The notes under the pieces were generated by a model, which was not told the DNA's origin, made no database searches, and saw only the letters and a list, made by a program, of their open reading frames with translations. The translations under genes and the position numbers were made by a program. Of a DNA stretch of 18,653 nucleotides, positions 13,149 to 18,653 are shown one piece after another. Each line of letters opens with the position of its first letter. Positions within the stretch are counted from its first letter, which is position 1. The stretch lies in contig JAZRJT010000101.1 in assembly GCA_045645905.1 (NCBI GenBank), positions 1 through 18,653 on the forward strand, written 5' to 3'. The stretch comes from SIG440 sp045645905 (GTDB lineage Bacteria; Bacillota; Clostridia; Monoglobales; Monoglobaceae).

Positions 13149-13365
13149 AGGTTAAACAAAAAAGTAAGAAAACAGCTTAATGACCATATAAATAAGGAAT
13201 TATATTCAGCGTATTTATATCTGAGTTTTTCATATACTAAAATCGAGAAGAAATTGACGGTTTTTAAACGTGGTAAATAAATTTTGGATATTCGCAGAAT
13301 AACGACAAAAGGTGAAATTCTTGCCTGTTATGTAAGTATATACCGCACCGTCACTTGTCCTTTAA
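13149..13365 (+). pseudogene. Decayed second ferritin gene (start codon lost, large internal deletion)
   Basis: Reading from 13152, the codons give Leu-Asn, then Gln-Leu-Asn-Asp-His-Ile-Asn, then Lys-Glu-Leu-Tyr-Ser-Ala-Tyr-Leu-Tyr-Leu, which aligns codon by codon with residues 2-25 of the intact ferritin at 12153. The codon where ATG should be is AGG (13149-13151). After about 30 codons the reading frame degrades. The far end (13339-13365) again reads Tyr-Thr-Ala-Pro-Ser-Leu-Val-Leu and a stop, the same as the ferritin C-terminus; the differences are all at third codon positions. About 300 bases of the middle are gone, including most ferroxidase residues. It cannot make a working ferritin. 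The silent differences indicate an older, once-functional duplicate or a second ferritin gene rather than a recent copy. Confidence 0.8.
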
Positions 13366-13389
13366 AATATCTAAGAAGGTGGTAGTTTT

Positions 13390-13827
13390 ATGAAAAAACT
13401 GCTTGCTGTGTCTGTTGGGGTATTAGCATCCGTATGTCTGGTTACGGGTTGTACAACAAAAAACAATCCTGTATCATCGGCAGTAGATGATGTTAAACAG
13501 ACCGGCGAAAGAATGATGAATGAAACTAAGAAGGCTGTCACTGACGTAACCTCAAATGGCGGTACAAAATCAGACAATATGTCGCAGTCTGGCAATGGCG
13601 AGGTTGACAAGAGTAAATTTATCGGCGAGGAAAAGGCTAAATCAATTGCTCTTGAAAAAGCGGGAATATCTGCCGATAACGTTACCTTTGATAAGGTAAA
13701 ACTTGACCGTGACGACGGTGTGTGGCAGTATGAGGTTGAGTTCCGGAAGGACCGCACCGAATATGACGCCGATATAAAAGCCGATGACGGTTCAATCCTT
13801 TCGTGGGATGTAGATAATGACGATTAG
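13390..13827 (+). CDS. PepSY-domain lipoprotein
   Basis: A 145-residue lipoprotein. A signal peptide (residues 1-20) ends in the lipobox Val-Thr-Gly-Cys21, so the mature protein is anchored outside the membrane by its lipidated Cys. A Ser/Asn/Gly/Thr-rich linker (about 22-72) is followed by a C-terminal PepSY-like domain (about 75-145), with an Ala-Lys-Ser-Ile-Ala-Leu-Glu-Lys-Ala-Gly helix, then Trp-Gln-Tyr-Glu-Val-Glu-Phe and an Asp-Ala-Asp-Ile-Lys-Ala-Asp-Asp-Gly strand pair. PepSY domains are thought to inhibit or bind proteases or ligands near the cell surface. AAGGTGG precedes the ATG. It ends in a strong terminator and appears to be transcribed alone; I see no clear promoter. Confidence 0.85.
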   Translation: MKKLLAVSVGVLASVCLVTGCTTKNNPVSSAVDDVKQTGERMMNETKKAVTDVTSNGGTKSDNMSQSGNGEVDKSKFIGEEKAKSIALEKAGISADNVTFDKVKLDRDDGVWQYEVEFRKDRTEYDADIKADDGSILSWDVDNDD

Positions 13828-13863
13828 AAAAATAATGGGTCGCAGGCGACCCATTATTTTTTT
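13828..13863 (+). terminator. Strong intrinsic terminator after the PepSY lipoprotein
   Basis: A 15-bp stem (13828-13842 with 13847-13861) closes a CAGG tetraloop, and a T-run extends to 13863. The A-run on the left makes it usable in either direction. It begins immediately after the stop codon. Confidence 0.9.
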
Positions 13864-13872
13864 GTAAAACTA

Positions 13873-13901
13873 TTGACAAACAAATTATTCTATGCTATAT
13901 T
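13873..13901 (+). promoter_or_regulatory. Promoter of the GntR-ABC-permease operon
   Basis: TTGACA (13873-13878) and TATATT (13896-13901) are separated by 17 bases. A palindromic operator begins at the end of the -10 hexamer. Confidence 0.85.
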
Positions 13902-13930
13902 AACTGTATCAATACAAATAATACAGTTAA
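13900..13930 (+). promoter_or_regulatory. Palindromic operator for the GntR regulator
   Basis: TTAACTGTAT (13900-13909) and ATACAGTTAA (13921-13930) are perfect 10-bp inverted repeats, 11 bases apart. The core ACTGTA-N13-TACAGT has the same shape and spacing as the AGTGTA-N13-TACACT site I recall for Bacillus YtrA. It overlaps the transcription start, as a repressor site would. Confidence 0.75.
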
Positions 13931-13953
13931 TTCCAATACAAGGAGGTGGCTAA

Positions 13954-14334
13954 ATGATAAATCTGGATTACAAAGACGGCAGAACACTGCACGAGCAGAT
14001 TGAGGCAGAGCTGAAATCACTGATAATAAACGGGATACTGGCAACTGACGAACAGCTTCCGTCGGTTAGAGAACTTTCAATCAGTCTTACGGTTAATCCC
14101 AATACTGTTCAAAGAGCATACAAACAGCTTGAGCAGGAAGGTTTTATCTACAGCATCAAGGGCAAGGGCAACTTTGTTGCGCCCGTATCGCAGGCAAACA
14201 GTCAAAGGCGGTGCGAAGAGCTTTATGAAGAACTGCGGCTTGCGGCAAAGGAGTTGGCTTTCCTGGGCGAGGATAAGGAAAATTTGCTTAACATCATTAA
14301 TAACGTTTATTCTGAAAAGGAGGAGTCCTTATGA
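13954..14334 (+). CDS. GntR-family regulator, YtrA subfamily
   Basis: A 126-residue short GntR regulator. The winged helix-turn-helix covers about residues 10-78, with the Leu-Pro-Ser-Val-Arg-Glu-Leu start of the recognition region and a Gly-Lys-Gly-Asn-Phe-Val wing. The C-terminal part is a short helical dimerisation tail, not a ligand-binding domain, which defines the YtrA subfamily. Members repress ABC transporter operons and respond to cell-envelope stress. AAGGAGGTGG precedes the ATG. The stop codon overlaps the ATPase start (ATGA), so the two are translationally coupled. The perfect inverted repeat in the promoter is the likely target. Confidence 0.92.
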   Translation: MINLDYKDGRTLHEQIEAELKSLIINGILATDEQLPSVRELSISLTVNPNTVQRAYKQLEQEGFIYSIKGKGNFVAPVSQANSQRRCEELYEELRLAAKELAFLGEDKENLLNIINNVYSEKEESL

Positions 14335-15230
14335 TAAAAGTAAAAGGCGTAACTAAATACTTTGATGACTTTAAGGTTCTTGACGAGATTTGTATGGAGG
14401 TCAGAAAGGGTACGATATATGGTCTTATCGGTCCCAACGGTGCGGGCAAGACCACTTTGATTAATCACATAAACGGCGTGCTTACGCCAAAGACGGGCGA
14501 TATAACAATCAACGGCGAAAACGTTTATGAAAACGAGGGAATAAAGCAGAAGGTGCTCAATATTTCGGACGATTGGTTTTATTACAGCACTTTCAGTATT
14601 AAAGAAATGGCAAAGTTTTATAGGGATATGTATCCGGGCTTTAATATGGAGAGATACAAGGCAATAAGTCAGATTTTTAATATTGATGAAAAAAAGCAGA
14701 TACGAAAATTGTCAAAGGGTATGAAAAAACAGGTTGCCTTCTGGCTGAGCCTTTCTGCAATGCCGGATGTTCTTATTCTTGACGAGCCTCTTGACGGACT
14801 TGACCCTGTGATGCGTAAACAGGTGCTAAATCTTGTGATTGCCGACGTTGCTGACCGTGAAATGACGGTGCTGGTATCATCACACAATCTGCGTGAGCTT
14901 GAGGATATTTGTGATTGGGTTGGCATTATACATAAAGGAAAGATGATTCTTGAAAAGTCACTTGACGACCTTAAGGGCGATGTTCACAAATATCAGCTGG
15001 TGCTGACAGATGATGCAGCGGCACATCTTGATAATATGGAAAACATTCTGCACAAGACAAAGGTTGGCTCGGTTTACAATGTGATAATCCGCGGAGATTC
15101 ACAAGAGACCGACAGGCAAATGCGGGTTCTGATGCCAAGTCTTTGCGAACGTGTCAGCCTGACGCTGGAGGAAGTATTCATTTATGAGTTAGGAGGTTTG
15201 GGTTATGATTTCAAAAACATCATTATTTAA
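14331..15230 (+). CDS. ABC transporter ATP-binding protein (YtrB-like)
   Basis: A 299-residue ABC ATPase. Walker A is Gly34-Pro-Asn-Gly-Ala-Gly-Lys-Thr, the signature is Leu-Ser-Lys-Gly-Met-Lys-Lys-Gln (127-134; Lys and Met replace the usual Gly and Gln), Walker B is Val-Leu-Ile-Leu-Asp151-Glu152, and the switch His is His185. All catalytic positions are present. The C-terminal 90 residues are an extra regulatory region. It should power the adjacent permease. It overlaps the regulator gene by 4 bases and the permease gene by 26 bases, so all three are made together. The transported substrate is not predictable; peptide or envelope stress exporters are the usual context for YtrA-controlled systems. 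Confidence 0.94.
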   Translation: MIKVKGVTKYFDDFKVLDEICMEVRKGTIYGLIGPNGAGKTTLINHINGVLTPKTGDITINGENVYENEGIKQKVLNISDDWFYYSTFSIKEMAKFYRDMYPGFNMERYKAISQIFNIDEKKQIRKLSKGMKKQVAFWLSLSAMPDVLILDEPLDGLDPVMRKQVLNLVIADVADREMTVLVSSHNLRELEDICDWVGIIHKGKMILEKSLDDLKGDVHKYQLVLTDDAAAHLDNMENILHKTKVGSVYNVIIRGDSQETDRQMRVLMPSLCERVSLTLEEVFIYELGGLGYDFKNIII

Positions 15231-17262
15231 CAAAGGTATTTTTAAATCAACAATAAGAAGGTACATATGGGGCTCGGTTCTTTATGCTATTGCACTTTTT
15301 ATGGTGACCTCTCTGGTGGTGCTTTTGGGTGTGGATAAGGATGCTACCTGGTATATGATGGCAGAACGCGGCACGGCACTTATTCTTGACGAGCATTATC
15401 TGTTTCTACCTGTTATAATCGGTTGCTTTGTGCCGACAGTGGTGGCGCTGCTGGCATACAGATTTATTCATTCAAAAAAGACCTCGGTATTTGTACACAG
15501 CCTGCCGGTTTCCAGAACGGCAAACTATATATCAACAGTTCTGGCGTCATTTATACTTATGATGGCACCAATTGTTCTTAATGGATTAATATTGATGCTT
15601 TTAAGTATTTTTGGCTATGGTGAATTCTTTAATGTTACCTCTTGCCTGATTTGGACAGGCGTAAACCTTCTGGCAGTATTTTTAATGTTCTCTATTTCAA
15701 CATTTGCGGCAAACCTTACGGGCAACAGCTTTGCGGCAGTTGGATTAAACGGCTTAATTCATTGCTTTGTGATTATATTTGCAGCGGCATTTTCGGCTTT
15801 GGCATCCTCCTTTATTTACGGATATTATGAGGCAAACGAATTCTTAAATAAGTCAATGGAGTGGAACTTTGTAGCGTATCTGATGGAAATTGCCAATGAT
15901 TTGAGTTTCAGAAATCCTCCTGAATTTGATTGGATTAAGCTGCCTGTTATGCTTGTGATAGCGTTTGTCTTTTATGTGTTTGGCTTGCTGCTCTACAAAA
16001 AACGCAGATTGGAAACTGCCGAGGACGTTGCGGCATTTAACTGTCTTAATCCCATTTACAAATATCTGGTGACATTTATTGCAGCCCTTGGTTCCTTTGG
16101 TGTATTCAGTCAAATAATAGGCGAAAGACCTATGGTGCCAATAATAGTTACGTTAATAATCAGCGTGATTGCGTATTTTGCGGCAGAAATGATACTGCGT
16201 AAAACTTTTAAGGTGTGGGATAAATACAAAGGTTACCTTGTATTTGCAGCAGCCTTTACTGCAATGATATGCGTATTTGCCTTTACCAGCTTTTTTGGAT
16301 ACGAAACACGGGTTCCTGATGTCAAGGATATCGAGAGTGCGGCGATTTATGAATACTATTATCAGCCGGATGTACCCTGGATTACAGATAGCGAAATAAT
16401 CGGCTATACAATATCTGTTCACGAAGAGCTTGTAGAAAAGGAAAACATCTATATCGTGAAAGAACGCAGAGATAACTATAACTACAATACGGCTATGCAT
16501 ATCAGGTACAAGCTGAAAAACGGAAAGACTTTAGTAAGACGTTATCCCATAAATCAGACAAAGGCGTATGAAATTCTTGAAAACCTTTATAAATCGGATG
16601 AATACAAACGCAAGATTGTTGAGCTGTTTGACACCAATATCGGTAAAATTTACAATATTGGCTTTAACCATAACAATATACTCTTTAATAACAGCGAGAT
16701 GATAAAGGAGTTTTATTCTTGTCTTGAAGAAGATATTATGAGTCTTGACTATAGCCAGATGAACAATGCAGATGTCTGGAGTATGAATGTGTCCGTTGAG
16801 TATGTTCCCGCAAAGGATATGGACAGATATGATTCAGAACGATATCTCAACAGTATCTTTTTAAGCATCAATGCAAATTATACAAAGTCAATACAGTGGA
16901 TAAGAGATAATGGCTTTGAAAATCAGTTATTTAATACCGGAAACCGTGATTTATGTGTGATGACGGCTGAACAATGGGCTAAGTATACAACTAGCGAGGA
17001 ATTAACAATGGCATCCTATGGCAAAGGGCCTACAGTGCAGGCACACAGAATAAAGAGTTTTAGCGAGATTACCGGAGTTGAACGAATAACCGATGCAGAA
17101 ACAAAAAAGAGCATTGCAGATTTTGTAACAAGCAAAGGTGTTAGATATGTCCCCGATAAAGAATTTTCCTATTATGTATGCATTATAAATGAGGAAGACT
17201 ATCTGGAGGTTGCAGCAGCATTTTACGAAGACGGCACGGACATTTTGGAATTTATAAAATAG
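15205..17262 (+). CDS. ABC transporter permease with large C-terminal extracytoplasmic domain (DUF6449-like)
   Basis: A 685-residue membrane protein. About nine hydrophobic segments lie between residues 20 and 366 (near 20-43, 66-86, 108-136, 146-168, 175-205, 246-264, 285-305, 310-331 and 344-365). A Val-His-Ser-Leu-Pro-Val-Ser-Arg segment (97-104) in a loop is characteristic of this clostridial permease family. Residues about 370-685 form a soluble, charged domain that should lie outside the membrane; I associate it with DUF6449 from memory. The start at 15205 follows AGGAGGT and overlaps the ATPase gene by 26 bases. It should form the channel for the upstream ATPase. No substrate can be named. 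Confidence 0.88.
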   Translation: MISKTSLFNKGIFKSTIRRYIWGSVLYAIALFMVTSLVVLLGVDKDATWYMMAERGTALILDEHYLFLPVIIGCFVPTVVALLAYRFIHSKKTSVFVHSLPVSRTANYISTVLASFILMMAPIVLNGLILMLLSIFGYGEFFNVTSCLIWTGVNLLAVFLMFSISTFAANLTGNSFAAVGLNGLIHCFVIIFAAAFSALASSFIYGYYEANEFLNKSMEWNFVAYLMEIANDLSFRNPPEFDWIKLPVMLVIAFVFYVFGLLLYKKRRLETAEDVAAFNCLNPIYKYLVTFIAALGSFGVFSQIIGERPMVPIIVTLIISVIAYFAAEMILRKTFKVWDKYKGYLVFAAAFTAMICVFAFTSFFGYETRVPDVKDIESAAIYEYYYQPDVPWITDSEIIGYTISVHEELVEKENIYIVKERRDNYNYNTAMHIRYKLKNGKTLVRRYPINQTKAYEILENLYKSDEYKRKIVELFDTNIGKIYNIGFNHNNILFNNSEMIKEFYSCLEEDIMSLDYSQMNNADVWSMNVSVEYVPAKDMDRYDSERYLNSIFLSINANYTKSIQWIRDNGFENQLFNTGNRDLCVMTAEQWAKYTTSEELTMASYGKGPTVQAHRIKSFSEITGVERITDAETKKSIADFVTSKGVRYVPDKEFSYYVCIINEEDYLEVAAAFYEDGTDILEFIK

Positions 17263-17269
17263 TTTAGTT

Positions 17270-17302
17270 AAGGCACCAAGCTGATTGGTGCCTTCATATT
17301 TT
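17270..17302 (+). terminator. Intrinsic terminator of the GntR-ABC-permease operon
   Basis: A perfect 10-bp stem (17270-17279 with 17285-17294) and a 5-base loop follow the permease stop codon by 7 bases. The T-rich tail is CATATTTTA, so efficiency may be moderate. Confidence 0.8.
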
Positions 17303-17334
17303 ATGAAGATTTGGTGTAAAATAATGTTAGTTTA

Positions 17335-17363
17335 TTTACAAATTTTTTATTAGGTGTTACAAT
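17335..17363 (+). promoter_or_regulatory. Putative promoter for the amidohydrolase gene
   Basis: TTTACA (17335-17340) and TACAAT (17358-17363) are 17 bases apart. Transcription would start inside the GGAGGAGG region, leaving a leader of only about 15 bases, so this is a tentative call. Confidence 0.45.
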
Positions 17364-17384
17364 ACAAGGAGGAGGAGATTTTTA

Positions 17385-18176
17385 ATGCTTATAGATATTC
17401 ATACACATGCATTCCCTGAAAAAATTGCCGAAAGAGCGATTGACAAGCTGAGCTATACATCCGGCGGGCTTATTCCTCAGCACAGGGGAACCCTTGCAAG
17501 CCTTAAGGAAGAGATGGCAAGGGACGGGGTTGACGTCTCGGTGGTTTTGGGAATTGCCACAAATCCCACGCAGCAGACAAATGTAAATAACTTTGCGGCA
17601 GAGATAAATAAGGATGAAAAAATTATTGCCTTCGGGTCGGTACATCCCGATGCACCTGATGCATTAGATGAGCTTGAACGTATTAAGGCATTGGGACTGA
17701 AAGGCGTTAAACTGCATCCCGAATATCAGAGCTTTTTTGTGGATGATGAGCGGATGATGCCTATATACAAAAAGATTTCACAGCTTGGGTTGATAACTCT
17801 GTTTCACGCAGGCCATGATTATGGCTACAGCGAGCCCTTTCATTGTATGCCACAAAATTTAGAGCGTGCACTTAAATGGTTTTCATCGCCTGTTATTGCG
17901 GCTCATTGGGGCGGTGCAGGGTGTAAGGATTTAGTGATAAAGCACTTAGTGGGCAAGGATGTGTGGTTTGACTTGTCATTTGGATATGGAAATATGCCAA
18001 AGAGCTTTGCTCAGGAAATTGTGGACAAACATACTCCTGACAGACTGCTCTTTGGCTCGGATATGCCGTGGCACAGACCATCTTGGGAGATGAGGTTAAT
18101 TGAGTCACTCGACCTTACTCAAAATGATAAGGACAAGATATATTATAAGAATGCAGCAAAATTGCTTGGACTGTAA
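17385..18176 (+). CDS. Amidohydrolase family 2 (metal-dependent hydrolase)
   Basis: A 263-residue TIM-barrel hydrolase of the amidohydrolase-2 family, cytoplasmic, with no signal peptide. Metal-binding residues are His6-x-His8 at the N-terminus, His141 (Phe-His-Ala-Gly), His174 (Ala-Ala-His-Trp-Gly-Gly) and Asp226 (Gly-Ser-Asp-Met-Pro-Trp). His111-Pro-Glu is a further conserved segment. All are present, so it is likely active. Relatives include decarboxylases and hydrolases of aromatic or cyclic amide compounds; the substrate cannot be read from sequence. AAGGAGGAGGAG precedes the ATG at 17385. It lies between two terminated units and is probably monocistronic. Confidence 0.88.
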   Translation: MLIDIHTHAFPEKIAERAIDKLSYTSGGLIPQHRGTLASLKEEMARDGVDVSVVLGIATNPTQQTNVNNFAAEINKDEKIIAFGSVHPDAPDALDELERIKALGLKGVKLHPEYQSFFVDDERMMPIYKKISQLGLITLFHAGHDYGYSEPFHCMPQNLERALKWFSSPVIAAHWGGAGCKDLVIKHLVGKDVWFDLSFGYGNMPKSFAQEIVDKHTPDRLLFGSDMPWHRPSWEMRLIESLDLTQNDKDKIYYKNAAKLLGL

Positions 18177-18202
18177 AAAATCAACAAATTTCGCAAAAGT
18201 AC

Positions 18203-18231
18203 TTGATTATTTTGCTATTATTATATATAAT
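18203..18231 (+). promoter_or_regulatory. Promoter of the XRE-cupin regulator
   Basis: TTGATT (18203-18208) and TATAAT (18226-18231) are separated by 17 bases. A palindrome covers the -10, so the regulator may control itself. Confidence 0.75.
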
Positions 18232-18235
18232 AGCA
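18213..18235 (+). promoter_or_regulatory. Palindrome overlapping the XRE-cupin promoter (candidate operator)
   Basis: TGCTATTAT (18213-18221) and ATAATAGCA (18227-18235) are perfect 9-bp inverted repeats, 5 bases apart. The palindrome spans the spacer and the -10 hexamer. The AT-rich content means chance palindromy is possible. Confidence 0.55.
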
Positions 18236-18292
18236 TTTGTTTTATAATGTTAAAACAAAAGTTTTGTAATACTAAAACCAGAGGTGATTTCC

Positions 18293-18653
18293 TTGGATAT
18301 AGGAAAAAAGTTAAAAAGACTTCGACGAAAGCACCAATTAACCCTTGAAGAGCTTGCCAACCGCAGTGAGCTTTCGAAGGGATTTCTGTCTCAACTTGAG
18401 AACAACAACTGCTCACCTTCAATTTCAACATTGGAGGACTTGCTTGAAGTTTTGGGGTCATCTCTTCAGGAGTTTTTCTCTGAGAAATCAGAGGAAACAA
18501 TTGTTTTTTCTGAAAAGGATTATTATGAGAACGAGCAAGAGGAATATAAGATTGATTATCTTGTTCCCAATGCCCAGAAAAATGCCATTGAGCCGATCAG
18601 GATTGAAATTTATCCCGGCGGACACTCTCAGGAGGTCATGCCACATGACGGTG
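18293..18653 (+). CDS. XRE-family transcriptional regulator with cupin domain (partial)
   Basis: The first 120 residues of a regulator that runs off the window. Residues 1-60 are an XRE (lambda Cro/CI type) helix-turn-helix, including Leu-Thr-Leu-Glu-Glu-Leu-Ala and Ser-Lys-Gly-Phe-Leu-Ser-Gln-Leu-Glu. The part after residue 75 looks like the beginning of a small-molecule-binding cupin (Arg-Ile-Glu-Ile-Tyr-Pro-Gly-Gly), as in PuuR-like regulators, which in Clostridia often precede potABCD polyamine transport genes. The start is a TTG at 18293, four bases after AGGTGAT; no ATG gives the conserved N-terminus. The ligand and targets are unknown without downstream sequence. Confidence 0.88.
   Translation, partial: MDIGKKLKRLRRKHQLTLEELANRSELSKGFLSQLENNNCSPSISTLEDLLEVLGSSLQEFFSEKSEETIVFSEKDYYENEQEEYKIDYLVPNAQKNAIEPIRIEIYPGGHSQEVMPHDG

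Noticed and set aside
14331..17262. The GntR-ABC-permease set as a new defence system
   Set aside because: It fits the known YtrA-type transporter pattern, and no nuclease or toxin partner is present.

Overview
The window looks like a chromosomal segment of a low-to-moderate GC, endospore-forming anaerobic Firmicute of the class Clostridia. The indications are a cotJABC spore-coat operon, a TepA-type ClpP-like protease, rpsU-yqeY linkage, strong AGGAGG ribosome-binding sites, sigma-A-like promoters, and an anaerobe-style peroxide defence set (PerR, rubredoxin-first rubrerythrin, ferritin). No tRNA, rRNA, CRISPR array, phage or transposase gene is visible. Most of the window is ordinary core genome. 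The accessory character lies in small repeats, decayed genes and regulatory structures.

Layout. 1-1033 (minus): cotJABC, with cotJC cut by the window edge. 1141-1914 (plus): a small alpha/beta hydrolase with its own promoter. 1929-2059: a palindromic MITE-like repeat. 2087-5829 (minus): an apparent transcription unit metA > CpXC zinc-binding protein > M23 peptidase > NodB polysaccharide deacetylase. It starts at a good promoter and ends at a hairpin terminator, and a hairpin covers the M23 ribosome-binding site. 5855-6526 (plus): TepA. 6602-9820 (plus): a consensus promoter followed by rpsU, yqeY, a YqeG-type HAD phosphatase, an endonuclease IV-like TIM-barrel protein and an M24 aminopeptidase. 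9851-10980: efp and a CD1247-like acidic zinc-ribbon protein with a Cys-Asp repeat tail. 11023-12740: perR-rubrerythrin-ferritin behind a promoter that contains a Per-box-like operator.

12745-13365 is a small gene graveyard. It holds a frameshifted N-terminal remnant of a GDSL/SGNH hydrolase (minus strand), then a second ferritin gene that has lost its start codon and most of its middle (plus strand). Neither was found as an intact gene; both were recognised from residual codons. 13390-13827 encodes a PepSY lipoprotein. 13873-17262 is a YtrA-type GntR regulator, ABC ATPase and large permease module with a palindromic operator. 17385-18176 is an amidohydrolase. The window ends inside an XRE-cupin regulator whose promoter lies within a palindrome.

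How the genes work together. PerR should sense peroxide and repress its own operon, so that rubrerythrin (peroxide reduction) and ferritin (iron storage, limiting Fenton chemistry) are induced together. The GntR-ABC-permease set should be a self-repressed efflux or cell-envelope stress module. EF-P, S21, YqeY and the peptidase are translation or housekeeping functions. I did not find a convincing new multi-gene system. The items most worth a second look are the decayed ferritin copy, the Cys-Asp tail, the hairpin that hides the M23 ribosome-binding site, and the linkage of metA to two cell-wall enzymes.
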